The notes: generated by a model from the letters alone, not told the origin. A stretch of DNA of 64,000 nt from Sphingomonas sp. DG1-23 (GCF_030730875.1 NZ_JAVAMA010000014.1:1-64000), one strand, 5' to 3'; positions 16,875 to 27,056 are shown, numbered from the stretch's first letter. Numbers and translations are program-made.

Positions 16875-17862
16875 CGGTGCTCTCGCGCAGCGGCAGGAAA
16901 TAGAAATAGAGCAACCAGCCGAACAGCGCCACGCCGCCGATCGCGGCGCGCGCGACATCGCTCTGCACGACCTGGCGGCCGACGCCTTCGAGCAGCCCGG
17001 CGACGCCCAGCATCACCACCACGCCGAGCATCGCGATCGCCGCAGTGCGTCCCGCCTTGACCGCGGCGTCGCCGCGCGAGGCTCGGCCGGGAAAGGCGAC
17101 GGCCATGCCGATGTGGAGCCCCGCCGCGCCGGCGAGCGCGATCGCGAACAATTCGGTGGTGCCGTGGATCGAAAGCCAGGCGGTGAGCTGCAGTCCGAGA
17201 CCCTTGGAGACGTAGATCGCGAGAAACGCCCCGAGGATGCAGCCATTGTAGAGCAGCAGCAGCACCGTCGGCACGCCGAACGCGAAGCCCAGTGCGAAGC
17301 ACATCAGCGAGACCTGCGCATTGTGGGTGAACAGCATCGCCGCGAAGATCGCGAGCGCGCCTTCCGAATGATAGAGCACCGCGCGGAGTTCCTCCGCCGA
17401 GGCATTGGGGCCGCGCCCGCCGGCGAGGTCGGCGGGGACGATCGCGTGGAACCAGGCCGGATCGCGGACAACCATCAGATAGGCGGCGAGCGCGCCGACC
17501 ATCGTCAGCAGCACCGCGATCAGGGTCTCGCGCCCGATCGCGCGGATCGCCTCGGGCCATGCCTGCCCGAAAAAGCCGCGTATCCGCCGCCACAATGTCG
17601 GCTGGACTCCGTAGAGAATGAAATAAGCGCGGGTGGCGAGCGATTCGAGGTAACCGACCAGATCGGCGTCGAGCGAGGTCTCGCGCGCGACCGACAGCGA
17701 AGACAAGGTGGCGCGATACAGCACGGGCAGCTCGAACAGATCCTCGTCGCTCAGCGACGGCGCGCGGCCGCGCTCGATCCGGTCGATCAGCGTCTCGAGC
17801 CGTTCCCAGTCCTGCTGACGCGACGCGCGGAAACGGCCGCTGCTCGGGTCCGACGCGCTCAC
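16867..17862 (-). CDS. SpoIIM-like (stage II sporulation protein M) membrane protein
   Basis: The 331-residue protein starts at a GTG preceded by GGAGG and overlaps the DUF58 stop by 4 bp (GTGA). After a soluble helical N-terminal part (about 115 residues), it shows a set of transmembrane segments typical of SpoIIM homologues. These include FALGFAFGVPTVLLLLYNG, the LSIHGTTELFAIALAGAAGL segment and a C-terminal helix pair. The organism does not sporulate; the family is common in MoxR/DUF58 operons of non-sporulating bacteria, where its role is unknown. A much longer open frame to 18573 is the antisense-rich extension over DUF58 and is rejected. Confidence 0.86.
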   Translation of the reverse strand: MSASDPSSGRFRASRQQDWERLETLIDRIERGRAPSLSDEDLFELPVLYRATLSSLSVARETSLDADLVGYLESLATRAYFILYGVQPTLWRRIRGFFGQAWPEAIRAIGRETLIAVLLTMVGALAAYLMVVRDPAWFHAIVPADLAGGRGPNASAEELRAVLYHSEGALAIFAAMLFTHNAQVSLMCFALGFAFGVPTVLLLLYNGCILGAFLAIYVSKGLGLQLTAWLSIHGTTELFAIALAGAAGLHIGMAVAFPGRASRGDAAVKAGRTAAIAMLGVVVMLGVAGLLEGVGRQVVQSDVARAAIGGVALFGWLLYFYFLPLRESTDG

Positions 17863-19153
17863 AGCAAATTCCTCCGCTTGAAGTCGAGATACTGCCGCAC
17901 GAGCGCCGGGCCGACGGCGTCGTGCGCCGCCTCGAGTACATGAATGCCGAGATGGCGCAGCCGCGAGACGACGATCCGGCGCTCGCGGAGCATCGCCGCG
18001 GCGGCGCACGCGCGCGACACGTCGTCGATCGCGCGCGGCTCGGCCGCGGCGATCACTTCGAGCTCGGCGTCTTCGAGGACGACGAACAGCACGAGATGCC
18101 GCTTCATCAGATTGGCCGCGGCGCGGATCATCAGTTCGGCACCGGCCTGGTCGGTGAATTCGGTGAACACGACGACCAGCGAGCGCCGCGTCAGGTCGCC
18201 CGCCAGCGTGGCGAGCGCGAGCGTGAAATTGGTCTCGGCGGTGCTGTAGTCGAGTTCGCCGGCGAGCCGCTGCATCAGCGGAAAGGCGCGCGTGCCCGAA
18301 ACCGTGCCCGAAGCGATGCGCGGCTTCGAATCGAAGCCGAACAGGCCGACCCGGTCGCCGAGCTTGAGCGCCGAATATGCGGCGAGCAGGGCGGCGGTGA
18401 TCGCGCGGTCGATCCGCGGCAGCCCGGCGACCGGCTCGCACATCGCGCGGCCGGCATCGATCGCGAACACGATCTGATTGTTGCGCTCGATCCGGTTCTC
18501 GCGGGCGAGCAGCTTCAGGTGGCGCGCGCTGTGGTTCCAGTCGATCGCGCGGCGTTCCATTCCGGACTGCCATTCGGCCAGCGCATCGAATTCGCTGCCT
18601 TCGCCGCGATCGACCCGCGCCATCTCGCCGATCTGGGCGTCGCGCAGCAGCATCGCCGCCGCGTTGCGCACCGGGCGGATGTCGGGCGTGATCACCACGT
18701 TGCGGGTGATCGTCTCCACCCGCTGGCGCCAGACCAGCCCCAGCGGCCCGGTCCAGCGGAGCCAGAGCTGGCGCAGGCCGTCGGTCCCGCGCCGGATCGC
18801 AGTGAAGGCGAGGAGGGCGCTCGCCTCGTCAGGCCCGAGGCGGACGCGATCGTCGGCGCGCGGGATGAGGCGCGGCCCGGTGGCGATCGCGAATTCGAGA
18901 GCCGGCCGCACGCTGCCGCTGCGATCGACATCGATCTCGACGACCAGGGGCGCCCCGACTTCGACGCTGCCCGGGAATTGCAGATTGAAATCGGGCGCGG
19001 AGCTGGTGAACAATGCATCGAGGCCGATGAGCGTCAGCGCGAGCGGCACCCAGACCAGCCCGACGAACCACAAATGCGGCAGGAGGACGCCGAGCAGCAA
19101 CGCCAGCGGCGCACCGGCCGCCAGCAGAATCACGCTTCGGCGCGTCGGGCGTA

Positions 19154-19157
<4 letters not shown>
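17859..19157 (-). CDS. DUF58 / von Willebrand A-like membrane protein
   Basis: The 432-residue protein begins with two transmembrane helices (residues 10-48). A beta-rich domain (50-170) follows, and then the DUF58 core with DWNHSARHLKLLARENRIER near residue 205-224 and IVFAIDAGRAM. The last is the position of a vWA-type metal-ion adhesion site (D-x-G-x-x-M rather than the full DxSxS). DUF58 proteins are almost always encoded next to MoxR ATPases and are thought to be their adaptors or clients. Its start overlaps the MoxR stop by 4 bp and its stop overlaps the SpoIIM-like start, so the genes are translationally coupled. Confidence 0.92.
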
Positions 19158-20096
<939 letters not shown>

Positions 20097-20110
<14 letters not shown>

Positions 20111-21245
20111 GCGTGACGGTCCTCTTCCACTGATAGAGATCGCGCGCCGCATCGAGCAGGCGGCGCGTGTCGGGTGCATCGGCGGCGCGCGCCGCCATGC
20201 TCGAAAAGGGTTCGCCGGCGGGATCGAGCCGGTCGAGATAGCGGTCGAGCGCGTCTCCGCTCAATCCCGGTGGCGCGCCGGTGGCTGAGGCTGCGGTCTC
20301 GCGCACCAATGCCGCGTAACGCGCGCCGGTCCGGTGCCGCCGCCGGGCGAGACGCAGCAGCGCCGCGCCGTTGTCGGCGAGCGCGCTCTTGCCGAACGCC
20401 AGGCCGCGCTGGGGCAGTGCCGCGGGCCCGAAGCGCAGCATCGCGTGCCAGCCGGCGAGCAACGCCGCGACGAGAACGCACAAGGTGAGCGGCAGGAAGG
20501 GCGCCTCGAAGGCGAGCTTGAGCAGATTGGGGTTCCGGCCGAAGTCGTGCAGCGTCAGATCGAAGGCGATCGCGTCCTCGCCCGCGCCGAGATCGTCGAG
20601 AATGCGCATCGCGCGTTCGGCGCCCTCGCGGGTCGCCAGCCCCTGATTGTCGAACAGATCGGGGTCCGCCACGACGGTCAGCAGGCTGTCCTCATGCGAC
20701 GCGACGAGGGTGCCGCCCTCCGCATCGGCAGTGACCTGTTCCAGCTCGGGCCCCGAAAGCGTGCGCAGGCCCTTGCCGGAGGGGGTTTGGAGCGTCACCT
20801 TGACCACTTCCGAAATCGGCAACGCCGCGGTCTCTCCCGGGATCGTTCCGACGGTGCGCACCCATTGCGGCTTTTCGGGCAACGGCATGGTGAGCCATTT
20901 CGGCAGGATCACCAGCGTCGACAGCCCCTGACGGCGATCGAGGATTCGCTTGATCGCGGCCGGATCGGTTCCCGGAGCGGGTGTCAATATCAGGAAGCTG
21001 GCCTCGTCGATCTCGGCCTCGCTGCGGACGAAGCGCGCTTCGCCGCCGGTGCGCTGGACCAGATCGGCCAGCCCGGCAAATCCGACGGCGGAGGTCGACA
21101 ATGCATGCGTGCCGCCGTTCTGTGCCGGCCGCAATTCATCGGCATAGGCGAAGAGCAACAGGAACGAGAGGAATCCTACGGTCGCCAGCGCGACGAGGAT
21201 CAGCATCGTCCGCGTCGCGAAGGTCGGGGCCGACGCGCCGCTCAT
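20097..21245 (-). CDS. DUF4350-domain membrane protein
   Basis: The 382-residue protein has an N-terminal transmembrane helix (MLILVALATVGFLSFLLLFAYA). A periplasmic DUF4350 domain follows (about residues 45-235) with ALSTSAVGFAGLADLVQRTGG and FLILTPAPGTDP. A second helix lies near 270-290 and a cytoplasmic tail of about 90 residues comes last. DUF4350 resembles class I glutamine amidotransferase-like folds but no catalytic triad is evident here. It overlaps the DUF4129 stop by 4 bp (ATGA) and the MoxR start by 14 bp. It is a regular member of MoxR/DUF58 operons; function is unknown. Confidence 0.87.
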
Positions 21246-21856
21246 TTCCACGCACCCGGCAGCGCAAAGGCGCCATAGGCCGCGCGGGCTTCGTCCCAGT
21301 CCCCACGCGCCAGACTGCGGCCGGCGAACAGGCTCCGCTCGACCGGGGCAGCCAGCGCGACGAAGGCGGCGCGGACGCGTTCGGGCAATCCCGCCATCGC
21401 GCCGATCTCGCGGCTGGTGAGCGCCGGACGCAGCAGCCGCGGGCGGTTGCGCGCGATGTCCTCGAGGCTGCGGTGCAGCAGCAGCCGTGCCGCTTCTTCG
21501 TAGCGGCCTTCGGCGGCCATGGCGTCGGCCTCGGCGAGCAACGCGCGTGCCACCTTTTCCTCGGGGCGCCACGCCGCGACTTCGCTCTCGGGCGTGGCCT
21601 GCGCATCGGTCTGGCCGCGTTTGTGCAGCAGGCTGCGGACGATGAGCCACAGGATCGTCACGGCGCCGAGCGCGACCAACGTCCAGAAGATCCATTCCGT
21701 ATAGGGGCCGAGCGGCTCGAGCGCGCGGCCGAGCCAGCGCAGCCAGGGCGGCACTTCGGGCGGCTTGTCTACCGGCAGCTCGAACTGGATGTCGGTGCGT
21801 GCGCGCAGCTTTGCATGTGCTGCCGCGACCGACTCCGTCGCGGAACCTTCCGCCAT
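21242..21856 (-). CDS. DUF4129-domain membrane protein, first gene of the MoxR operon
   Basis: The 204-residue protein has one transmembrane helix (YTEWIFWTLVALGAVTILWL, near residues 52-72) and a C-terminal cytoplasmic DUF4129 domain of about 110 residues. The domain shows GRYEEAARLLLHRSLEDIA, RPALTSREIGAM and the Arg/Trp-rich end FAGRSLARGDWDEARAAY. DUF4129 is often linked to transglutaminase-like proteins and MoxR/DUF58 systems. I chose ATG 21856; a GTG nine codons upstream (21883) is possible. The divergent gene at 21992 leaves 135 bp for both promoters. Confidence 0.84.
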   Translation of the reverse strand: MAEGSATESVAAAHAKLRARTDIQFELPVDKPPEVPPWLRWLGRALEPLGPYTEWIFWTLVALGAVTILWLIVRSLLHKRGQTDAQATPESEVAAWRPEEKVARALLAEADAMAAEGRYEEAARLLLHRSLEDIARNRPRLLRPALTSREIGAMAGLPERVRAAFVALAAPVERSLFAGRSLARGDWDEARAAYGAFALPGAWK

Positions 21857-21991
21857 TGCCTTGATCGCCCCCACGCCGCGGACGCTAACCGATCCGCCCG
21901 GGCCTGAAAAGCCGTTCAGGCTGGACTTTGCAACCCGTTTCGGTTCAATTTCGCGCCCGGCGAGATCGATCGCCAGTACATAGGGGGATTT

Positions 21992-22768
21992 ATGGCCGAA
22001 GCCGGAGAAGGGCGGTACGAAATCGCCAGTGTAATTTCGCGATCGTTCGAGACGATCAGCTCCAATCTGGGGTTGTTCGCCGGGCTCGCATTGGTCCTGT
22101 CGGGGCTGCCGACCTTTTTGCTCAATGCATGGCTGCCGAGCTTCAACGCGAATGTCGACGCGGCGCCTTCGGTCGCCGCGGCGTTCAGCATGGCGCGTCT
22201 CGGGCCGATTCTCGCCGCCTGGCTGGTCGCGGTCGTGACCGGCGCGGTGCTTCAGGCGGCGCTGACCCGCGCGACGGTGATGCATCTGTCGGGCGAGAAG
22301 CCCGGATTTGCCCAATGCCTCGCCGTCGGCGCGTCGATGATCCTGCCGATGATCGGCATCGGTTTCCTGCTGGCGTTGGGCGTCGGCTTCGCGATGCTGC
22401 TGCTGATCGTGCCCGGGATCATCCTGTGGCTGTGCTGGTCGGTCGTGGTGCCGGTCTATGTCCAGGAAAAGGTGGGCGTGCTCGAAGCGTTCGGGCGCAG
22501 CCTCGAGCTCACGCGCGGCGCGCGCTGGCGGATTTTCCTGACGATGCTGCTGGTGGTCGTCGGCCTGTGGTTGCTCAGCATTCCGGTGGGCCTGCTGACC
22601 GCCGGCATCGCGACGACGGGTTCGTTCCTCCTCGTCGCATTGCTCACTGCCGTGACCAGCGCGCTGGGAAGCATGGTGTCGGTGACGGTGCAGTCGTGCA
22701 TCTATGTCGAGCTGCGCAACGTCAAGGAAGGCGTGGCACCGGCGGACCTCGAGGCGATCTTCGCCTGA
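21992..22768 (+). CDS. Multi-pass membrane protein, YciC-like
   Basis: The 258-residue protein has about six hydrophobic segments (residues 23-45, 65-90, 105-130, 132-155, 185-210, 212-240). A conserved amphipathic stretch, VYVQEKVGVLEAFGRSLELT, and RNVKEGVAPADLEAIFA lie near the end. This pattern matches the membrane domains of YciC-type and glycerophosphodiester-phosphodiesterase-associated proteins, which form no known enzyme themselves. It is divergent from the MoxR operon and may be a functional neighbour, but that is only position. No charged catalytic residues stand out. Confidence 0.72.
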   Translation: MAEAGEGRYEIASVISRSFETISSNLGLFAGLALVLSGLPTFLLNAWLPSFNANVDAAPSVAAAFSMARLGPILAAWLVAVVTGAVLQAALTRATVMHLSGEKPGFAQCLAVGASMILPMIGIGFLLALGVGFAMLLLIVPGIILWLCWSVVVPVYVQEKVGVLEAFGRSLELTRGARWRIFLTMLLVVVGLWLLSIPVGLLTAGIATTGSFLLVALLTAVTSALGSMVSVTVQSCIYVELRNVKEGVAPADLEAIFA

Positions 22769-22825
22769 GGACCCGGGTTCGATGCGCCGGGACGCGATCG
22801 CGTCCCGGGCGTCGGGCCGAAAGCG

Positions 22826-23689
22826 TCAGGGAACGCCGAAGGTCCACCCTTCGGTTCGCGCGAGTTCCGGCGTGAGCCGTCCGGGCGACCAGAGTTCGGG
22901 CTGCGCGGCAGCGACGCGCAGCCAGGCGGCCGACAGCATCGCATCGGTGGCGTGGTCGTCGTGGCGCGGCAAAGCCTGGTGCGGTGCGGACCCGAATGCG
23001 GCGAGCATCGTATCGAGCGTCTCGCCATCGCGGATCTTGGAGATGCCCTTGCGCATGCCCGCGAGCCGTGCCGCGAGCGCAGTGTAGATCTCGACCAGTA
23101 TCGGGCCGGTCTCGGGGACCGGATCGAACGGCCATAGCCCGATCCTGCCGCGCAGCCGGTGCAATACGCGCATGCCGGTGAGGCTCGATTTTCCGACCTG
23201 CGAGGCGCCGACGAGGTTGAAGCAGCTATAGGGCGACAGCCGCATCGCCTCCTGGCCATGCTCGCATATCCGGAAGCGGCCCCGGCCCGGCGGAAACAGA
23301 TCGCCGCAATCGCCGCGCTGGCGGAAATGGCGGCGGGCTTCGGGGTGGCCGACGAAGCTGGTCGCCGCGAGGTGCGGGTCGTCGGCACTCAATTCATCGA
23401 CCAGCTTCCACAGCGCCGGCCCGTCGGGCGGCGATGCGGACCAGCCGGGGAAATAGGCACCTTCGTCCGCGAACGGGAAAGCCGGCGAGAGATCGAGGCC
23501 GATCAAGGCGCGGGTGCCGTCGGCGGCCAATTGCCCGAGCCATTCGAGGATGTCCTGCCGCGACCAGTTGCGGTCGATGAGCGCGGGCGCGGCGCTCCCC
23601 GCGCGGGCATGGGCGACCGCGAGGCCTCTCGGCCGCTCGACGGCCTGTCCGGACCAGTCGATCGCGTAGAAGTGGGTGAAAGGGCGCAT
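22826..23689 (-). CDS. DUF429-like / RNase H-fold protein of unknown function
   Basis: The 287-residue soluble protein starts FYAIDWSGQ, has an acidic ALIGLDLSPAFPF strand near residue 62-74 and ends with RHDDHATDAMLSAAWLR near 243-259. The ordered acidic residues (D after YAI, D in GLDLS, DD..D near the end) are spaced as in DUF429 and related RNase H-like nucleases. That makes a metal-dependent nuclease fold likely, but I do not see the family name with certainty. It sits on the same strand as the YjbR-like and rarA genes, 14 bp from the former, so it is probably in the same transcript. Confidence 0.6.
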   Translation of the reverse strand: MRPFTHFYAIDWSGQAVERPRGLAVAHARAGSAAPALIDRNWSRQDILEWLGQLAADGTRALIGLDLSPAFPFADEGAYFPGWSASPPDGPALWKLVDELSADDPHLAATSFVGHPEARRHFRQRGDCGDLFPPGRGRFRICEHGQEAMRLSPYSCFNLVGASQVGKSSLTGMRVLHRLRGRIGLWPFDPVPETGPILVEIYTALAARLAGMRKGISKIRDGETLDTMLAAFGSAPHQALPRHDDHATDAMLSAAWLRVAAAQPELWSPGRLTPELARTEGWTFGVP

Positions 23690-23703
23690 TCAATTGGAGA
23701 GCG

Positions 23704-24051
23704 TCAAGGTCGCGTCTCCATTCCGGCAGCCAGCCGCTGGGGCTTCTTCGCGCGGTCCCACCACGCGCGCTGGATATAGAGTTCGATCCGCGCGCGGCTG
23801 GCGGTGCCGTAGCGGACGAGCAGCATCGGATAACGGGCGTAATGATCGGTCTGCCAGAAGGTCTCGGGATCGGTCTCGATCAGGATTTCCTTTTCCGGGT
23901 GGGAGACCATCAGCGCGAAGCTGCCTTGCTCGCGGCCGGGGGACATGAAACCCTTGCCGTTGATCTTGGGGCAGAGCGTGCCCCACCAGCTTTCCATGAT
24001 CACCTCGGGCAGCGCGCAGGCAAAGGCGCAGGAATCTTCCCAGTCAGTCAT
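23704..24051 (-). CDS. MmcQ/YjbR-family protein
   Basis: The 115-residue protein is the length of the MmcQ/YjbR family (a CyaY-like fold, called DNA-binding in some annotations). It shows the expected opening EDSCAFACALPEVIMESWWG, GKGFMSPGREQGSFALMV and the C-terminal AWWDRAKKP. Its start overlaps the end of rarA by 8 bp, so it is probably co-transcribed with it. Family function is not established; a role with nucleic acid is only suggested by the fold and this neighbour. Confidence 0.88.
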   Translation of the reverse strand: MTDWEDSCAFACALPEVIMESWWGTLCPKINGKGFMSPGREQGSFALMVSHPEKEILIETDPETFWQTDHYARYPMLLVRYGTASRARIELYIQRAWWDRAKKPQRLAAGMETRP

Positions 24052-25363
24052 CCCGCCGCTTCGCCCGCATCTCGTTCCACCATGCCATGCGCTCGGCGAT
24101 GCGCTTTTCCATGCCGCGATCGGTGGGCGTGTAGAAGGTCTGGGGCGTCATCTCCTCGGGCCAGTAATTGTCGCCCGAGAAGCCGTCCTCGGCGTCGTGA
24201 TCGTAGGTATAGCCCTTGCCATAGCCGATCTGCTTCATCAGCTTGGTCGGCGCGTTGAGGATGTTCTGCGGCGGCATCAGCGAACCGGTCTCCTTCGCCG
24301 AGCGCCACGCCGCCTTCTGCGCCGCATAGGTCGCATTCGATTTGGGCGCGGTGGCGAGATAGAGGCAGGCCTGCGCGATCGCGAGCTCGCCTTCCGGGGA
24401 GCCGAGAAAGTCGTACGTGTCCTTGGCGGCGATGCACTGGACCAGCGCATTGGGATCGGCGAGGCCGACATCCTCGACCGCGGCGCGGGTCAGGCGGCGG
24501 AGCACGTAGAGCGGCTCCTCGCCGGCGGTGAGCATCCGCGCGAGATAATAGAGCGCCGCCTGCGGATCGCTGCCGCGGATCGATTTGTGCAGCGCCGAGA
24601 TCAGATTGTAATGGCCCTCGCGATCCTTGTCGTAGACCGCGACCCGGCGCTGGAGGAAGTCGCCGAGCGCCGCCGGAGACAGCGGCGCCTCGAAACTGAC
24701 CGAGAACAGGGTTTCGGCCTGGTTGAGCAGGAAGCGGCCGTCGCCGTCGGCGCTGGCGACCAGCGCGTCGCGTGCCTCGGAAGTGAGCGGCAGGGGGCGA
24801 TCCTCGATCGCCTCGGCGCGGTCGAGCAGCTTGCACAAGGCCTTGTGGTCGAGGCGGTGGAGAATGAGCACCTGCGCGCGGCTGAGCAACGCCGCGTTGA
24901 GCTCGAACGACGGATTTTCCGTGGTCGCGCCGACGAGGGTGACGGTGCCGTCCTCGACATAGGGCAAAAAGCCGTCCTGCTGGGCGCGATTGAAGCGGTG
25001 AATCTCGTCGACGAACAACAGGGTCTTGCGGCCGAGCCGGGCATATTCGCGCGCCTCGGCAAAGACTTTCTTGAGATCGGCGACGCCCGAGAACACCGCC
25101 GAGATCGCGACGAAGCGCAGCCCGACCGCAGCGGCGAGCAGTCGCGCGATCGTGGTCTTGCCGGTGCCCGGCGGCCCCCACAGGATGATCGAACCGAGCC
25201 TTCCCGCCGCGACCATCCGTCCGATCGCGCCCTCGGGGCCGGTGAGATGCTCCTGACCCACCACCTGGTCGAGCTGCCGCGGGCGCAGCCGATCGGCGAG
25301 CGGGCCGCTCGCCGGCGCTTCGGCCGGGGCGGGTTGTTCGTCGGTTGCGAAGAGATCGGCCAT
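24044..25363 (-). CDS. rarA: Replication-associated recombination protein A, AAA+ ATPase
   Basis: RarA (MgsA/WRNIP1 family) is a clamp-loader-like ATPase that acts at stalled replication forks. The 439-residue protein has ADRLRPRQLDQVVGQEHL at residues 24-41, Walker A GPPGTGKTTIARLLA near 60, Walker B LLFVDEIHRFN near 115-125 and sensor 1 GATTENPSFE near 146-155. The C-terminal tetramerisation domain is also normal (GEEPLYVLRRLTRAAVEDVG, YKGYTYDHDAEDG-type end). Length is normal. It is the first gene of a small minus-strand unit with the YjbR-like and DUF429-like genes. Confidence 0.97.
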   Translation of the reverse strand: MADLFATDEQPAPAEAPASGPLADRLRPRQLDQVVGQEHLTGPEGAIGRMVAAGRLGSIILWGPPGTGKTTIARLLAAAVGLRFVAISAVFSGVADLKKVFAEAREYARLGRKTLLFVDEIHRFNRAQQDGFLPYVEDGTVTLVGATTENPSFELNAALLSRAQVLILHRLDHKALCKLLDRAEAIEDRPLPLTSEARDALVASADGDGRFLLNQAETLFSVSFEAPLSPAALGDFLQRRVAVYDKDREGHYNLISALHKSIRGSDPQAALYYLARMLTAGEEPLYVLRRLTRAAVEDVGLADPNALVQCIAAKDTYDFLGSPEGELAIAQACLYLATAPKSNATYAAQKAAWRSAKETGSLMPPQNILNAPTKLMKQIGYGKGYTYDHDAEDGFSGDNYWPEEMTPQTFYTPTDRGMEKRIAERMAWWNEMRAKRRDD

Positions 25364-25396
25364 CTATCGGGGAGATAGGCGTTCTCGCTCGCTTCG

Positions 25397-25474
25397 TCAT
25401 CCCGCCGAAGGCCGGGATCTCGGCCCCCAGGCGCGACATGCGATCCCGGCCTTGGCCGGGATGGCGAAAAGAGC
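25397..25474. repeat. REP-like inverted repeat between rarA and the PadR gene
   Basis: CGTCATCCCGCCGAAGGCCG and the later GATCCCGGCCTTGGCCGGGA form two hairpins related to the GTCATCCCGGC...GCCGGGATG pattern seen at other intergenic sites here. A single copy-like fragment is also visible at 26548-26575 (GGATCCCGGCATTTGCCGG). It is non-coding and may act as a bidirectional transcription barrier. Confidence 0.55.
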
Positions 25475-25490
25475 CTTGCGCAATTGCCTT

Positions 25491-25504
25491 TAAGATATAT
25501 CTTA
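25491..25504. promoter_or_regulatory. Palindromic operator of the PadR-type regulator
   Basis: TAAGATATATCTTA is a perfect 14-bp palindrome 33 bp upstream of the PadR start codon. AT-rich palindromes containing ATAT are typical targets of PadR-family repressors, which usually control their own genes. Its position over the likely promoter supports autorepression. Confidence 0.7.
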
Positions 25505-25536
25505 GACGCATCACGACTCGCTTAGAAGGATTTGAG

Positions 25537-26136
25537 ATGCGATTTGGATTTCACCACGGCCGTGCGCACGGCCATGATTGCGGCGGCCGGCACGGCGGAC
25601 CGCGCGGCGGCTGGGGCCGTGGGGGCTGGGGCATGGGCGGCGGCTGGGGCATGCACGATGGCCGCGGCGGCGGACGCGGGCGGCGGATGTTCGACGGCAG
25701 CGAGCTCCGCCTCGTCCTGCTCAAGCTGATCGAGGAACAGCCGCGCCACGGCTATGACCTGATCCGCGAGATCGAGGAGCGTTCGGGCGGTGCCTATGCG
25801 CCGAGCCCCGGCGTGATCTATCCGACGCTGACCATGCTCGACGACATGGGGCTGGTCGAGGCGAAGGCCGACGGCACGCGCAAGGCCTTCGCGATCACCG
25901 AGGCCGGCATCGCCGAGCTTGAGGAGAAAGCGGCTGAAGTCGAAGCATTGTTCCGGCGGCTCGCCGAGCTGGGCGAGCATCACGCACGCACCAGCGGCGG
26001 CCCGATTCGCCGTGCGATGGGCAATTTACGCGCCGTGTTGCAGGAGCGACTGGGCGGTTCGGAAGTTGATCCCGAGACTTTGCACGCGGTCGCCGACATT
26101 CTCGACGAGGCGGCGCGGAAGATCGAGCGGCTCTGA
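25537..26136 (+). CDS. PadR-family regulator with His/Gly-rich N-terminus (NfeR/YqjI-like metal sensor)
   Basis: The 199-residue protein has an unusual first 48 residues full of His, Gly and Cys (FHHGRAHGHDCGGRHGG), followed by Gly-Trp repeats. A PadR winged helix begins at about residue 49, with SELRLVLLKLIEEQPRHGYD and PSPGVIYPTLTMLDDMGLVE. A C-terminal dimerisation helix ends it. The layout and wording are those of E. coli YqjI/NfeR, a nickel/iron-responsive repressor of a ferric-siderophore reductase. The His-rich tail is the likely metal site. The ATG at 25537 follows AAGGA. The DUF2218 gene downstream is in the same direction and probably co-regulated. Confidence 0.88.
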   Translation: MRFGFHHGRAHGHDCGGRHGGPRGGWGRGGWGMGGGWGMHDGRGGGRGRRMFDGSELRLVLLKLIEEQPRHGYDLIREIEERSGGAYAPSPGVIYPTLTMLDDMGLVEAKADGTRKAFAITEAGIAELEEKAAEVEALFRRLAELGEHHARTSGGPIRRAMGNLRAVLQERLGGSEVDPETLHAVADILDEAARKIERL

Positions 26137-26200
26137 AATGCCGCGACTGGAGGTGCTGCGGCGTCGGCTCGGGCTGGCGCCGCAGGGAAAGGAACGGGAC

Positions 26201-26524
26201 ATGACGATCACGACTGCGAGCGCGACGGCGCTGGTGCCCACGGCGAGCGCGAGCAGATATCTCCAGCAATTGTGCAAGCATTGGGAGCACAACCTCCAGG
26301 TCGAGTTCACTCCCGAGAACGGCACGGTGATCTTTCCCAGGGACGCGCGCGGCGCGAGTCATCCGGGCGACGCGGTGGTGACCTTCAACGTCGCCGAGAC
26401 CGGGCTCGAGGTCCGGATCGACGCGTCGAGCGACGAGCAGCTCGACGGGCTGAAGGGCGCCGTGGCGCGCCATCTCGACCGCTTCGCGTTTCGCGAGGCG
26501 CCACTGACGTTCGACTGGCAATGA
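26201..26524 (+). CDS. DUF2218-domain protein (siderophore-interacting-protein associated)
   Basis: The 107-residue protein is essentially one DUF2218 domain: ASRYLQQLCKHWEHNLQVEF near residues 18-37, then FNVAETGLEVRIDASSDEQ and HLDRFAFREAPLTFDW at the end. The domain is found alone or fused to siderophore-interacting ferric reductases. I chose ATG 26201 behind AAAGGAACGG; an in-frame ATG at 26138 would add 21 residues. It lies 64 bp after the PadR-type metal regulator, so it is probably an iron- or nickel-regulated partner gene. Biochemical role is unknown. Confidence 0.85.
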   Translation: MTITTASATALVPTASASRYLQQLCKHWEHNLQVEFTPENGTVIFPRDARGASHPGDAVVTFNVAETGLEVRIDASSDEQLDGLKGAVARHLDRFAFREAPLTFDWQ

Positions 26525-26606
26525 CCGCGGTGATCGCTGTTTGAGGCTTGGGATCCCGGCATTTGCCGGAAGGACGGAACAGGGCGAAACCGGCGTCGGG
26601 CGCGGT

Positions 26607-27017
26607 TCAGCCCTGTTTCCGGTTCGCGGGGCAGTGCATCAGGAAATAGGCGCGCTTCAGGTCGAGCGCTTCCTGCCGCATGGTTTCGAGCCGGCGCTGA
26701 TCGTCGAGCGCGCGCTGGCGATCGTCGAGCGCGAGCTGGCGTAGCGAGAGTTCCTGATCGGTGGCGGCCGGTGTCGCCGGGGCCGCGGGCGTTTCGCGCA
26801 GCGTGCGGCGCCGTTCCGCAGTGGCGAGCCGCTCGGCGACGATCTGGACCTGTTCCTGATAGAAAGCCGTCACCGCCGCGCTGCGCCGCCCGGCTTCGGC
26901 CGCGAATATCGGGAGGACGGTGCCGCGTTCGCAGCGCTCGATCGCGGCGTCGAGCGCCGGCAGGTCGATCGGCTCGACCGACTGGAACGCGGCGACCACA
27001 AGCAGGACCAGGGACAT
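26607..27017 (-). CDS. Small exported coiled-coil protein of unknown function
   Basis: The 136-residue protein begins with a short hydrophobic stretch (MSLVLLVVAAFQS) that could be a weak signal sequence. A helical body follows, with ALDAAIERCERG and a basic coiled-coil-like segment (LSLRQLALDDRQRALDDQRR, residues 90-109). Two Cys residues near the ends could form a disulfide if the protein is periplasmic. No family motif is recognised. It lies 39 bp downstream of the glycosyltransferase end... read in the minus direction it precedes nothing else, so it is likely a single gene. Confidence 0.6.
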   Translation of the reverse strand: MSLVLLVVAAFQSVEPIDLPALDAAIERCERGTVLPIFAAEAGRRSAAVTAFYQEQVQIVAERLATAERRRTLRETPAAPATPAATDQELSLRQLALDDRQRALDDQRRLETMRQEALDLKRAYFLMHCPANRKQG

Positions 27018-27056
27018 GGCCGGCGCCTTATCCGATAATCTCGGCGGGGGCGAGCC

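Noticed and set aside
16867..17862. Evidence of sporulation from a SpoIIM-like gene
   Set aside because: SpoIIM homologues are common in MoxR/DUF58 operons of non-sporulating bacteria; no other sporulation gene is present.
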